Origin: Evansella cellulosilytica DSM 2522
GTDB taxonomy: Bacteria; Bacillota; Bacilli; Bacillales; Salisediminibacteriaceae
Length of the DNA stretch: 64,000 bases
Assembly: GCF_000177235.2 (NCBI RefSeq)
Contig: NC_014829.1
Location: 1,922,001 to 1,986,000, forward strand
Reading direction: 5' to 3'
The notes beneath the pieces are model-generated. The model was not told where the DNA came from and did not search any database. It saw only the letters and a list, made by a program, of their open reading frames with translations. The stretch's first letter is position 1; each line of letters begins with the position of its first letter. Made by a program: the position numbers and the translations under genes. Of this stretch, positions 26,808 through 35,574 are shown in pieces.

Positions 26808-27821
26808 TTACCACCCCCGACTGTACTGCTGAGGAGGATCAAGCTTAACATGTAATTCATCAGCAGCTGTTTTCGACCAATATGGGTTGCGTAACAACTC
26901 TCTACCTACAAAAATGAGATCGGCTCGTTCATTTTGAAGAATCTCCTCAGCTTGTATACCTGTAGTAATTAATCCTACTGCACCAGTTGCCATTTTTGCA
27001 TGTTCTTTTATTGTTTCAGAATGACGAATTTGATATCCTGGATAAATGTTAATGGGTGTACGGATCACGCCACCAGTGCTACAATCTATTAAATCAACAT
27101 CAAGCTTTTTCATTTCTGAAGCGAAATAAATAAAATCCTCCATTTGATTTCCATCTGGATCGTATTCATCTGCAGAAATCCTTACAAATAGTGGGCCATC
27201 CCACACGTTTTTTACAGAATGAATAATCTCTTTTAAAAAACGGAATCTATTCTTTCTTGTACCGCCATACTCATCATTCCTCTTATTAGAAAGTGGAGAA
27301 AGAAATTGATTGATTAAGTAGCCGTGTGCGGCATGGATTTCCACTATATCAAATCCCGCTAATTTTGAGCGGAAAGCGGCTTTTTTAAATGCATCTATCG
27401 TCTCGGTAATTTCATTCATAGACATTTTTTTAGGTGTTTTACTTTCTTGGTCAAAAGCGATGGACGAAGGTGCAATAATTTCCCCGTCAAATATTGCTTT
27501 TCGGCCGGCGTGGCCAAGCTGAATCGCAGTCCTAGCACCGTATGCTTTTATGCCTTTTACGAGCTTTTTTAATCCTTGAACATGTTCATCATCGTATATC
27601 CCTAAATCCTTAGTGGATATTTGACCTTGCTTAGTTACTGCAGTAGCTTCAATCATAACTAAACCAACTTGTCCTATTGCACGGCTTATGTAATGGGTAT
27701 AATGAAAATCAGATATATAACCATCACCTTCTGAGGAATACATGCACATTGGTGACATGACAATCTTGTTTTTTAAAGTTACATTTTTTATTGTTATTGG
27801 TGTAAAAAGTTTAGCTGTCAT
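26808..27821 (-). CDS. namA: NADPH dehydrogenase, old yellow enzyme family (YqjM)
   Basis: A 337-residue FMN flavoprotein that reduces activated C=C bonds of enones and nitro compounds with NADPH. The YqjM-type features are SPMCMYS with the redox-sensing Cys at 26, QLGHAGRK near 102-109, [17 protein letters not shown] near 164 (His pair binding substrate), and the C-terminal arm ending QYSRGW that reaches into the neighbouring subunit. AAAGGAGAA precedes the ATG. In B. subtilis yqjM lies in the same yqj interval. Confidence 0.94.
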   Translation of the reverse strand: MTAKLFTPITIKNVTLKNKIVMSPMCMYSSEGDGYISDFHYTHYISRAIGQVGLVMIEATAVTKQGQISTKDLGIYDDEHVQGLKKLVKGIKAYGARTAIQLGHAGRKAIFDGEIIAPSSIAFDQESKTPKKMSMNEITETIDAFKKAAFRSKLAGFDIVEIHAAHGYLINQFLSPLSNKRNDEYGGTRKNRFRFLKEIIHSVKNVWDGPLFVRISADEYDPDGNQMEDFIYFASEMKKLDVDLIDCSTGGVIRTPINIYPGYQIRHSETIKEHAKMATGAVGLITTGIQAEEILQNERADLIFVGRELLRNPYWSKTAADELHVKLDPPQQYSRGW

Positions 27822-27944
27822 CTTTTCTCCTTTGTTTACTTGCTATATTATTTTTATGTTTATTTGAGTTATTTTTTAAATGTATCATAACTTCACAACA
27901 TTTGTCAGATATAAGTATTTATTATGTCATTTTCACTAGATTAA

Positions 27945-27989
27945 AGTAAAAAAAGCTGTCGTTAAGGATGATTTCCTTAGTACAGCTTT
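27945..27989 (-). terminator. Terminator of cbpB
   Basis: On the minus strand AAAGCTGT and ACAGCTTT, with an inner AAGGA/TCCTT pairing, form a hairpin followed by TTTTTTT, 9 bp after the cbpB stop. Confidence 0.8.
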
Positions 27990-27997
27990 CCGTAACC

Positions 27998-28453
27998 TCA
28001 TTTTGTTTTCTTTTGTTCATGCAAATATCCATTTAAATAGGCTAATAGTTTACTTCGGGTTATAATCCCAATAAATGCACCTAAATCGTCTTCTACACAA
28101 ACAAATGGGTGGTTAATAGAATAAGATAACGCACGTTCAAAAGGCTCATAATCCTTCATACGAGCTAATGTCTTACTCATAACAGCAGAAACTTTTGTTG
28201 TTTCTAAACGTTCTGGTTCAATATGTTCAATACCTAAAATCGAATCAAGAATTTGAGCTTTCGTAATGAGTCCATGAAGTTTGAAATTAGTATCTAGTAC
28301 GGGGATTGCGGTATAGCCAGACTTTATTAAAATTAACAGTGCGTGTTCAAGTGTATTGTTAGGCTGGACGTGAGCAACTTTTTCAACTGAAATAACAAAT
28401 GGTGCAATTGATTCCTTCAAGATGTTCACAGGATCAAGTTTTTGCATAGGCAT
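27998..28453 (-). CDS. cbpB: CBS-pair protein, c-di-AMP-binding CbpB/DarB type
   Basis: A protein of about 150 residues made of two CBS motifs. It closely resembles B. subtilis DarB (YkuL) and Listeria CbpB, for example in EKVAHVQ, NTLEHALLILIKSGYTAIPV and FVCVEDD. Those proteins bind c-di-AMP and, in the free state, activate the (p)ppGpp synthetase Rel and interact with pyruvate carboxylase. The start is uncertain. GTG 28459, ATG 28453 and ATG 28447 are all in frame with only a weak ribosome binding site, and 28447 best matches the DarB N-terminus. Confidence 0.85.
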   Translation of the reverse strand: MPMQKLDPVNILKESIAPFVISVEKVAHVQPNNTLEHALLILIKSGYTAIPVLDTNFKLHGLITKAQILDSILGIEHIEPERLETTKVSAVMSKTLARMKDYEPFERALSYSINHPFVCVEDDLGAFIGIITRSKLLAYLNGYLHEQKKTK

Positions 28454-28657
28454 GCACACTTTCTTTTAAGATTTTATGACGCAAGCATTTGAATATTTTC
28501 TTTATCTTTCCATCTTCTATGGTAGTGGTAAGACAGAAAAAAGTCAATGGTTTAAGAAAACGCTTACAACACAAAAGTGTGATTTGAATAAAAAAACAGT
28601 GTTTGTCTATTGTTTAGATTTTGTTTTAACACCCATACTATAGATGAGGTGAGAATC

Positions 28658-28903
28658 ATGCACAGTAAACAAACAGTGAAGTATATTTGTGAACGATATC
28701 CCTCTGGTAACTGTTATTATTTTAAGCAAGAAATGATAACTTCTAACAGTTGGCAAGATGTTACATCGTTGCAGTGGGGGATGAAGAGACCTATAACAAA
28801 AATAACATATGATAAAAGGAAAAAAGAGGGATACCGCACGGAGGAGTCTTTTATTGAACGTCAACCTGCTGTTGTTTTACCTTTTAATAGAGTAAATACT
28901 TAA
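28658..28903 (+). CDS. Small basic protein of unknown function
   Basis: I do not recognise this 81-residue protein. It is basic and aromatic, with two cysteines (near residues 11 and 19) and no hydrophobic helix. Segments such as ICERYPSGNCYYFKQEM and KITYDKRKKEGY suggest a small folded protein. GAGGTGAGA (28644-28652) gives a good ribosome binding site for ATG 28658, which favours a real gene. A hairpin follows the stop. An upstream in-frame ATG at 28610 has no ribosome binding site. Confidence 0.6.
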   Translation: MHSKQTVKYICERYPSGNCYYFKQEMITSNSWQDVTSLQWGMKRPITKITYDKRKKEGYRTEESFIERQPAVVLPFNRVNT

Positions 28904-28920
28904 GTAAAGCACGCTTTTCG

Positions 28921-28958
28921 AAGGAAAGAACGTAAATTTTTCGAAAGCGTCTTTCCTT
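28921..28958. terminator. Hairpin between convergent genes
   Basis: AAGGAAAGAACG pairs with CGTCTTTCCTT with one bulge. It lies between the small basic protein and the acetyltransferase. Confidence 0.6.
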
Positions 28959-28971
28959 CATGATGGTAAAC

Positions 28972-29520
28972 TTAATTAAAAAAGTAGGCCATAAAGATTT
29001 CATCTTCAAATTCTCCATCTATATATACTTGTTCCCGTTGAATCCCTTCAACAACAAAGCCATATTTATCATACAATTTTTTTGCAATTTGATTAGACGA
29101 GAAAACAGTTAAACAAATTTTATGCAAATGATGTTTTTTTCCCCATTCCAACGTATATCTCATTAAAATATTGCCGAGTCCTTTACCTTGAGCACTTTTA
29201 CTGAGCCACGTCCTGAAGATGGCTGTATGACGTTTCATTTTTAGTTCGCCACGAACAAGGCGTGCAATACCAACGACTTCACCATTTATTTCGACAGCAG
29301 TATACATATGGTCTTCTGCCGTCATTTGTTGTATAAAGCGTTTTTCTTCTTCTACTGTTCGAACCTTTTCTTTTTGGATGTAACGTCCTTCTTGGACAAT
29401 ATCTTGAACATTTTTAATAATGTCAAATGCGTCTTTTTCTTCAGCGGGGCGTAAGATGACTTGCGAGTTATCTTTAGTTGTACCTTTCATTTGTAAACGT
29501 TCATCATTTAATACGATCAT
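28972..29520 (-). CDS. GNAT family N-acetyltransferase
   Basis: A 182-residue acetyl-CoA-dependent acetyltransferase. The GNAT core starts at VILRPAEEKDAFDII. The CoA pyrophosphate-binding loop is SAQGKGLGNILM (near 115-126), and the C-terminal beta bulge has NQIAKKLYDKYGF followed by EGIQREQVYIDGEFEDEIFM. The ending resembles RimJ/RimL-like and spermidine-type GNATs, but the acceptor cannot be inferred. An upstream in-frame start at 29547 is rejected because GGAGGAAAAA sits just before ATG 29520. Confidence 0.85.
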   Translation of the reverse strand: MIVLNDERLQMKGTTKDNSQVILRPAEEKDAFDIIKNVQDIVQEGRYIQKEKVRTVEEEKRFIQQMTAEDHMYTAVEINGEVVGIARLVRGELKMKRHTAIFRTWLSKSAQGKGLGNILMRYTLEWGKKHHLHKICLTVFSSNQIAKKLYDKYGFVVEGIQREQVYIDGEFEDEIFMAYFFN

Positions 29521-29534
29521 TTTTTCCTCCAATT

Positions 29535-30335
29535 TTAATCCTGCCAAAATGATTCAGGATTATCTTCAACCTTAGTATTTAATAAATGAGACATTGGCAC
29601 TATTTGAATATTTTTTTCTTCTAAGTGTGGTAATGCATCTTGAATGCCGTTAAAGGTGTCGTTACCTTTTACGCCAACGTGACCTATTGCGATTGCTTGT
29701 CCATGCTTCTTAACAATGTCACATAGCTTAATCATTTGCTTATAAACGTGGTTTCTTGACGAAAAGCTATCGTCTAAAAATGTATCGCGAATACCATACG
29801 GAATATTTAACTCTTCTGCAATTTCTGGAACGACTGAATCACCGCTAGTTCCACTGTCAATAACATACAAACCATGCTTCTTGGCAACTTCTAATATAGC
29901 GCGTACTATTCTTTCATTACCAACAATTTTTGACCCCATGTGGTTATTAATTCCTTTTGCATGTGGAACATTTTCTATCGCTTTTTCTACTCTTCGCTTT
30001 ACTTCATCTGTTTCTAAATCGGCAGTAATGGGGAGTGGTCCTAACCACGATCTTTTACCCTTTTTAGGTTCTAAAGGCATATGAATAATGACTTCAAAAC
30101 CTAATTCATTTGCTCGCTTTGCCTGTTCAGTTGATTCATCGAGAAACGGCATAATTGCCATCGTGATAGGGACGTCTGCGTTCATAAATTCTTTAACTCC
30201 ACCAGTATTTCCACCAAAATCATCAATGATAATTGCTGCTCTATACACGGAATGATTCTCTTCAGCATGAACAATAGGTAGTTGGGAAGAGAGAAATAGT
30301 GCGATAATCATGATACATGTAAACCTTTTAATCAT
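29535..30335 (-). CDS. Divergent polysaccharide deacetylase family protein (YibQ-like), secreted
   Basis: A 266-residue protein with a cleavable signal peptide (FTCIMIIALFLSSQLPIVHA). The NodB-like fold of the divergent deacetylase_2 family shows AAIIIDDFG (metal Asp pair, near 33-41), MPLEPKK, GINNHMGSK with His, and GHVGVKG near the C-terminus. Members may act on cell wall or exopolysaccharide, but activity is not established. AGGAGGC precedes the ATG. Its stop lies 14 bp before the acetyltransferase ATG, so the two probably form one transcript. Confidence 0.85.
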   Translation of the reverse strand: MIKRFTCIMIIALFLSSQLPIVHAEENHSVYRAAIIIDDFGGNTGGVKEFMNADVPITMAIMPFLDESTEQAKRANELGFEVIIHMPLEPKKGKRSWLGPLPITADLETDEVKRRVEKAIENVPHAKGINNHMGSKIVGNERIVRAILEVAKKHGLYVIDSGTSGDSVVPEIAEELNIPYGIRDTFLDDSFSSRNHVYKQMIKLCDIVKKHGQAIAIGHVGVKGNDTFNGIQDALPHLEEKNIQIVPMSHLLNTKVEDNPESFWQD

Positions 30336-30572
30336 TGCTTATAGCCTCCTTGCGATATAGAAGAGATCCATTTTGTTTTACTATGTGTTATTATGTACGA
30401 TTATCGTTGTACTCATGAGAGAATTAAAATGAAAGTCATGGAAAATTAGAGTTTGATTCAAATAGTTCGATTTTTTCTTTTCAGACAAGTTTTAATGAGT
30501 ATGGAGTCGAATGTGGAGTAGAGTGAGGAAGGAAAGTGACGAAGTGAGAAAGATTTCTAAATTTAATAATAA

Positions 30573-30602
30573 AAAAGTCACCAATTTGATTGGTAACTTT
30601 TC
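30573..30602 (-). terminator. Terminator of tnrA
   Basis: On the minus strand AAAAGTTACCAAT and ATTGGTGACTTTT form a 13-bp stem with one mismatch, followed by TTTT, at the tnrA stop. The 30336-30602 interval holds no other feature I can support. Confidence 0.75.
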
Positions 30603-30899
30603 TTACTTTCTCATTCTGAACGCAGCGTTTAACTGACCACGGAGCATTTTTTCTCGAATGTCAGCTTTTTTCATTTCTTCTCGGCGGATCTCGAAAGTTT
30701 GCATGCCATCCTCGATTTTGTTTGCAATATCTACTAAACGTTCTACATCATAAAAGGAATACTTCCTTGTACCGCCTTTACTTCGTTCAGGGTAAATTAA
30801 CTTTCTTTCTTCATAGTAACGGATTTGACGTTCTGATAAACCTGTTAATTCGCTTATAACCCCTATACTTATGACTTTCTTGTCTTTATAAGATGACAT
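30603..30899 (-). CDS. tnrA: Global nitrogen regulator TnrA (MerR/GlnR family)
   Basis: A 98-residue MerR-family regulator active under nitrogen limitation. It opens [20 protein letters not shown], then has the winged-helix motif [15 protein letters not shown] and [16 protein letters not shown], nearly identical to B. subtilis TnrA. It is about 12 residues shorter than the 110-residue B. subtilis protein, with the gap between [10 protein letters not shown] and the C-terminal [15 protein letters not shown], which in TnrA contacts feedback-inhibited glutamine synthetase. A perfect TnrA/GlnR site upstream implies autoregulation. GlnR itself is less likely because glnA is absent and the C-terminus is TnrA-like. 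Confidence 0.9.
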   Translation of the reverse strand: MSSYKDKKVISIGVISELTGLSERQIRYYEERKLIYPERSKGGTRKYSFYDVERLVDIANKIEDGMQTFEIRREEMKKADIREKMLRGQLNAAFRMRK

Positions 30900-30943
30900 A
30901 GGGAATCCCTTCCTTCTTTCGATTGGTAATTTTTATTACATTA

Positions 30944-30975
30944 ACTATATCACGCTCTGTTCACATATGTGTCAA
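30944..30975 (-). promoter_or_regulatory. tnrA promoter
   Basis: On the minus strand TTGACA (30975-30970) and TATAGT (30949-30944) have a 20-bp spacer. A weak core of this kind would need an activator, which suits the TnrA site just upstream. Confidence 0.5.
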
Positions 30976-30978
30976 ATG

Positions 30979-30995
30979 TGTAAGGAAATCTAACA
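30979..30995 (-). promoter_or_regulatory. TnrA/GlnR binding site
   Basis: TGTAAGGAAATCTAACA is an exact match to TGTNA-N7-TNACA. Its centre lies about 50 bp upstream of the predicted tnrA transcription start, the position TnrA uses for activation. Confidence 0.8.
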
Positions 30996-31002
30996 CGACT
31001 AA

Positions 31003-31057
31003 TTTAAACAAACAACATCCGCCTTATAATCTAACAGGCGGACGTTGTTTGTTTAAA
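31003..31057. terminator. Long hairpin terminator after the sodium channel gene
   Basis: TTTAAACAAACAACATCCGC pairs with its near-exact inverted copy ending GTTTAAA (one mismatch in more than 20 bp). It lies between the tnrA upstream region and the channel stop. Confidence 0.82.
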
Positions 31058-31084
31058 CATATAACTGTAAAACGAACATTGCTA

Positions 31085-31906
31085 TTACTTGATATTATTA
31101 TTAATTTGCTGCTGTAGCAATTCCTTTAATTCACGAACCTCTTTTCTCAGTTCAGTAACTTCCTTATGAGTATTTTCAACTTCTTTGTCCACGTTGTCAG
31201 CTTTTTCTACATTGTTAACGATGACGCCAATAAATAAATTAAAGACAACAAACGTTCCAACGAGTACAAATAAAACAAAATAAATCCAAGACCACGGAAG
31301 AATGTGTAATATTGGTCTCATTACTTCACTTGCCCATGATTCTAACGTGACTACTTGAAATAAAGTCAATAATGATAATTGGATAGAACCGAAGTACTCT
31401 GGTGCTACTTCCCGAAATAGCATTGTTCCAGTCACTGCAAAGATGTAGAAAATGATACTCATTAATAACATTATATTTCCGAGTGCAGGAATCGTCATTA
31501 ATAAAGCATCAACTAATTTTCTAAGTGATGGGATAACTGATACAGCTCTAAAGACGCGCAGCACACGTAAAATTCTTAATACTGTAATGAAGTGTGCACC
31601 TGCGAAAATGTGACCTGCAGAAACGATGAGGACATCAAACCAATTCCACCCACCTTTAAAAAAATGCTTTAAACTAGGGGCAGCGATAATACGTAAAATA
31701 ATTTCTATTGAAAAGATCCAGAGTAACGTCATATCAATTTGAAAAAAAAGCTGCTTGTAGTTTTCATAAATAGTTGGATATGTTTCTAAACCTACAATAA
31801 TAGCGTTAAATAAAATGAGACCTATAATGACTCGTGAAAAATATTTATGATCAACAATATGTTGTACGGTCTTTTTCCAACTAGGTAAGTTTTTTTCAGC
31901 TGTCAT
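31085..31906 (-). CDS. ncbA: Voltage-gated sodium channel, NaChBac family
   Basis: A 273-residue six-helix channel subunit that would form a homotetramer. The S4 voltage sensor has Arg at 111, 114, 117 and 120 in RILRVLRVFR. The pore selectivity filter TLESWAS (187-193) is the sodium-selective motif of B. halodurans NaChBac. S6 is VLVGTFVVFNLFIGVIVNNV, followed by a C-terminal coiled coil (about 236-273). In alkaliphilic Bacillus this channel returns Na+ for pH homeostasis and motility. AGGAGGAA precedes the ATG. The symbol follows B. pseudofirmus usage. Confidence 0.95.
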   Translation of the reverse strand: MTAEKNLPSWKKTVQHIVDHKYFSRVIIGLILFNAIIVGLETYPTIYENYKQLFFQIDMTLLWIFSIEIILRIIAAPSLKHFFKGGWNWFDVLIVSAGHIFAGAHFITVLRILRVLRVFRAVSVIPSLRKLVDALLMTIPALGNIMLLMSIIFYIFAVTGTMLFREVAPEYFGSIQLSLLTLFQVVTLESWASEVMRPILHILPWSWIYFVLFVLVGTFVVFNLFIGVIVNNVEKADNVDKEVENTHKEVTELRKEVRELKELLQQQINNNIK

Positions 31907-32001
31907 AATTTATTCCTCCTGCATTTAATCACAGTGTTTACGAAAGATTTCGCGTCATAACCTTTACTATTATTCTACTAAAAATGAATCTCATATACAC
32001 A

Positions 32002-32040
32002 AAAGAGCCCCCTCAAGATTTTCATCTATAAGAGGGAGCT
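32002..32040 (-). terminator. Terminator of the CrtI-like oxidoreductase gene
   Basis: On the minus strand GCTCCCTCTTATAG and CTTGAGGGGGC form an imperfect stem followed by TCTTTT. Confidence 0.65.
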
Positions 32041-32063
32041 AGCTCATATCGCCTCTAACCAAG

Positions 32064-33377
32064 TTAAGCACCTTTATGTTCTTCTTGTTTTTTAATGATT
32101 TTCTGACATACGTCATAAGCGCTTGAAAATGAAAGTTCAGATAGCTGTCCAACGCCTTGACACCAATCACCTGCAAAAAAGGTGTTATCCAGAGTGGAGA
32201 ATGAGGTAGGTAATCCTCGTTGATGCATTGTCCATTTAATTGCTTGAACAACTGCAACTTTTGATACACGAGGAACAACAAGCTGTTTCCGCCAACCTTC
32301 GAAGTGTTTATCATAAAAATCCTCAATCTCTTTAATGATCCGTTCATGCGCGCTAGGGCTATTTATGTCATCCCTTTTTAAGTAAGCGACTGCTTGCAAT
32401 AATTGTCCGCCAGGTGGTGCTGCTTCCATGTCATAGTATGATATATCAGAAATAAAAATTTGCTTCGCTTTATCATATATATAAGTAAATGACGAGTCGA
32501 TTCGTTTTTTCAAGCCAATATCATAAAAGATAACATAAGTAGGCTCGTAATCAGTATAACGTTCTAGATCTTTCTCTATAGATGTTTCTGTAAATAAACT
32601 CGTAAGCTCATCAGGTGGAATTGCAAAAATGAAATTTTCAGCAGCATAACTATTTTTCTTCGTGTATACCTTTTGAATTTTATTTTTATTCACTTCAAGG
32701 CCAGTTACCTTTGTTTTTGTTATGATTTCTCCACCATTTTGTTCAATCACACGAACGAACTCGTTAATAAGCTTTTCCCACCCACCTTGAATATAGCTGA
32801 CAGGGATATTAGTTTTAAAAAGCCTTTTGTAGTAACCGAAGAAAACATCCGATGGAATTCGTTCCGGTTCACCAGTGAAAAAGTTTGAAGCAGCAAGATT
32901 TAACATCATTTCTTTCACAGCCGGGCTTACCTTTTTGTTATCAAGCCATTCTTTTATTGAAACATCGGGATCTCCTTTTTCAAATCCTAACGTTGTAAAT
33001 AAAATATGGTATGCAAATCGAAATTTGTCCATTCCTTTAAGGAGCTTCGTTTGTAGTAAACCACCAATATTGGATGGTACTACTGAAACTTCGTCATCTA
33101 AGTCATATTTTGCTTTCATTTGTGTAAAGTCAGACCAATAAAGTTTCAAATCGAGTTCTTTTTCAAGTTTAGTTAAATAAGATTGATCTCTGCCATATAT
33201 TGCATGGGCACCAAAGTTAAATTGGAAGCCTTTCATTTTTATGGTCATTGCTCGACCACCGAGTTTACCTCGTTCAATTACAGCTACTTTTTTTCCGTTA
33301 TGTGCGAGGTAAGCAGCGGACGATAATCCAGCTAAGCCACCACCGACGATGATTACGTCGTATTGGCTTTTATTCAT
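32064..33377 (-). CDS. FAD-dependent oxidoreductase, phytoene desaturase/amine oxidase-like
   Basis: A 437-residue flavoprotein. The N-terminal Rossmann motif is DVIIVGGGLAGLSSAAYLA (near 7-25), followed by ERGKLGGRAMT. The C-terminal FAD segment NTFFAGDWCQGVGQLSELSF lies near 395-414. It resembles CrtI-type desaturases and protoporphyrinogen oxidases, but the substrate cannot be assigned. It is not closely similar to the carotenoid desaturase at 41136. GTG 33383 lies in the spacer after AGGAGG, so ATG 33377 is the start. Confidence 0.82.
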   Translation of the reverse strand: MNKSQYDVIIVGGGLAGLSSAAYLAHNGKKVAVIERGKLGGRAMTIKMKGFQFNFGAHAIYGRDQSYLTKLEKELDLKLYWSDFTQMKAKYDLDDEVSVVPSNIGGLLQTKLLKGMDKFRFAYHILFTTLGFEKGDPDVSIKEWLDNKKVSPAVKEMMLNLAASNFFTGEPERIPSDVFFGYYKRLFKTNIPVSYIQGGWEKLINEFVRVIEQNGGEIITKTKVTGLEVNKNKIQKVYTKKNSYAAENFIFAIPPDELTSLFTETSIEKDLERYTDYEPTYVIFYDIGLKKRIDSSFTYIYDKAKQIFISDISYYDMEAAPPGGQLLQAVAYLKRDDINSPSAHERIIKEIEDFYDKHFEGWRKQLVVPRVSKVAVVQAIKWTMHQRGLPTSFSTLDNTFFAGDWCQGVGQLSELSFSSAYDVCQKIIKKQEEHKGA

Positions 33378-33533
33378 ATTCACGCCTCCTAAAGAAGTAG
33401 AAAGGATTAGTATCTCTTTTTATTTAAAAGCAATTTTTCACTATCGAAATATTGCTTTAATTATAGCTTATTCTATTAGTATTGAAAAGGTATGATTGCT
33501 AGTTGTTAGCTATATTTCGACACTTTTGTTATA

Positions 33534-34355
33534 TTATGACGATTTTTCATTTTTAAGTTCGAGAGATCTTTCACAAGCACTGAGGATACAAGAGATTAGC
33601 GATTGTTGTACATTATTATTCTGTAACACTTGAAAGCCAGCCTCTGTCGTTCCACCTGGGCTCATCACTTGCTTGTATAATTGCCCAGGATCCTCGTTAC
33701 ACTCCTTTGCTCGTAAACTTGCACCGAGTAATGTTTGAGAAACGAGTTTTTTAGCTAGTTGTTCTTCTATACCCATTTTTTTAGCAGCCATTTCCATTGA
33801 CTCGATTAAGTAATATACATACGCTGGACCAGAACCAGTTAAAGCAGTAGTAGCATCAAGCTGTGCTTCGTCTACTTCGGCTGTTTCTCCTACGCCATTA
33901 AATAGTTGAGTAATATCGTGACGAATGCTTGGATCAACATTCTTTCCATACGCAATGGTGGTCATGGAAGCCCCGACGGTAGCTGACGTATTTGGCATGA
34001 CACGAATTACAGGAACTCGGTTACCGACAAATTGTTCGATAACGGATAAGGATACCCCAGCCATTACAGAAATAAGAGGAGTATTTTCATTCATTAAGTG
34101 AGTAAGGTTTGATAAGGCACTTTTCCAATCTTTTGGTTTACATGCTAAAATAATCATCGAATCAGGAGAAATGATGTTTTCTGGCTTCCTAGTGGATTGT
34201 ACTTGATATGTATGGACAAGCTTTGCTAATTGATCGTCATTAGACTTATTTGAAATCGTAATTTGCTCTCCTTTTAAGAAACCTTTTCTTCTCCACCCAT
34301 TGATAAGCGCTTCCGCCATAGCGCCTGCACCGATAAAACTAAGTTTTGTATTCAT
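33534..34355 (-). CDS. proI: Pyrroline-5-carboxylate reductase (YqjO/ProI type)
   Basis: A 273-residue enzyme for the last step of proline synthesis, reducing pyrroline-5-carboxylate with NAD(P)H. The Rossmann motif is FIGAGAMAEAL (near 7-17), followed by the P-N-T-S-A motif VIRVMPNTSATVGASMT (near 117-133). The P5CR signature is LTGSGPAYVYYLIESM then SPGGTTEAGFQVL near the C-terminus. B. subtilis has several paralogues (ProG, ProH, ProI), and the yqj context favours ProI (YqjO). AGGAGGAC precedes the ATG. Confidence 0.9.
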   Translation of the reverse strand: MNTKLSFIGAGAMAEALINGWRRKGFLKGEQITISNKSNDDQLAKLVHTYQVQSTRKPENIISPDSMIILACKPKDWKSALSNLTHLMNENTPLISVMAGVSLSVIEQFVGNRVPVIRVMPNTSATVGASMTTIAYGKNVDPSIRHDITQLFNGVGETAEVDEAQLDATTALTGSGPAYVYYLIESMEMAAKKMGIEEQLAKKLVSQTLLGASLRAKECNEDPGQLYKQVMSPGGTTEAGFQVLQNNNVQQSLISCILSACERSLELKNEKSS

Positions 34356-34493
34356 AATTAAAAGTCCTCCTTAAAAATCATTTGCTTTCTGTAGATCTAT
34401 TATAAAAATGGTGAGGTAGTGATTAATTAGATATAATTATACTATATTTTATGAAATGGTTGTTTTTATATTAACCGTGAAAGGAAATCGATA

Positions 34494-35285
34494 ATGGATA
34501 AGTTGAAAGATAAAAAAGTTGTGATTACGGGGGCATCAAGTGGCATAGGAGAGCTTATGGCATATGAGGTTGCAGCAAAAGGTGGGAAACCCATTTTACT
34601 TGCAAGGTCTTACGATAAGCTTCTTAAAATTGCTGAGAATATTAGTGAACAAACAGGAGTTACTCCGCTTATTTTTAAACTAGACGTATCTGATGGGGAT
34701 GCAGTAGAGAAAGTGTTTACTACTATAAAAAGTTCTGTTGGAAACGTTGATATACTTATTAATAATGCTGGTTATGCACGATTTGAACTAGCCCATGAAG
34801 CGACGATGGAGACAGTGGAATCAATGTTTAAAGTAAATGTTTTCGGTTCAATTGCGTGTACGCAAGCAGTTTTAGAGAATATGCTCACAGAGGACCATGG
34901 GCACATTATATTCATTGCCTCTCAAGCTGGAAAATTAGCTACTCCAAAATCGAGTGTATATTCGGCTACAAAACATGCACTTTTAGGCTTTGCAAATAGT
35001 TTAAGAATGGAGTTAGCTAACACGGGTATTAAAGTGAGTACTGTTAATCCTGGGCCTATTCGTACTGAATTTTTTCGTATTGCAGATAAAACTGGTTCTT
35101 ATGAAAAAAATGTTGAAAAGTTTATGTTAGACCCTAAAGTTGTTGCAATGAAAACGATTGGTTTAATTGAAAATCCAAAGCGGGAATTAAACCTTCCGAG
35201 GTGGATGGGGATTGGTACGAAGCTGTATCAACTATTTCCTACATTAGTGGAAAAAGTAGCAGGAGAACAGTTTCGAAAAAAATAA
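34494..35285 (+). CDS. Short-chain dehydrogenase/reductase (YqjQ-like)
   Basis: A 263-residue classical SDR. The cofactor motif is TGASSGIGE (near 12-20), NNAGYA is near 91, and the catalytic set is IASQAGK with Ser near 141, then YSATK (Tyr near 155, Lys near 159). The C-terminal part RWMGIGTKLYQLFP is slightly longer than a minimal SDR and resembles B. subtilis YqjQ, its positional counterpart. The substrate is unknown. It is divergent from proI, with AAAGGAAA before the ATG. Confidence 0.88.
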   Translation: MDKLKDKKVVITGASSGIGELMAYEVAAKGGKPILLARSYDKLLKIAENISEQTGVTPLIFKLDVSDGDAVEKVFTTIKSSVGNVDILINNAGYARFELAHEATMETVESMFKVNVFGSIACTQAVLENMLTEDHGHIIFIASQAGKLATPKSSVYSATKHALLGFANSLRMELANTGIKVSTVNPGPIRTEFFRIADKTGSYEKNVEKFMLDPKVVAMKTIGLIENPKRELNLPRWMGIGTKLYQLFPTLVEKVAGEQFRKK

Positions 35286-35371
35286 TTATTAATTTCGACT
35301 GACGATTCCCCCTCATTTTTTACAGAATATCATTTTAAGTGGCGGCGAAATGTACTTAACGCATCTAATAA

Positions 35372-35418
35372 AAAACTAAAACCTAGCTTCTTCTTGAAGC
35401 TAGGTTTTAGTTTTTTAT
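35372..35418 (+). terminator. Terminator of yqjQ-like gene
   Basis: AAAACTAAAACCTAGCTTC pairs exactly with GAAGCTAGGTTTTAGTTTT across a 5-base loop. Confidence 0.9.
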
Positions 35419-35499
35419 AGGAAAGTGGAAAGTATACATTTGGACGATGAAGATAACACATCGTTTCTTAACTAAAGATCTTAAGTAATATTTTCCCAG

Positions 35500-35528
35500 T
35501 TGAAGAAAGGAATTAAATCTCATATAAT
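35500..35528 (+). promoter_or_regulatory. Promoter of SOS polymerase gene
   Basis: TTGAAG at 35500-35505 and TATAAT at 35523-35528 are 17 bp apart, just upstream of the LexA box. Confidence 0.75.
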
Positions 35529-35542
35529 AAGATCACACAAGG

Positions 35543-35554
35543 GAACATTTGTTC
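35543..35554 (+). promoter_or_regulatory. LexA (DinR) box of uvrX
   Basis: GAACATTTGTTC matches the Bacillus LexA consensus GAAC-N4-GTTC and lies about 15 bp after the -10 box, where repressor would block transcription. Confidence 0.8.
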
Positions 35555-35574
35555 TTATTTTAGGAGGGTTATTT

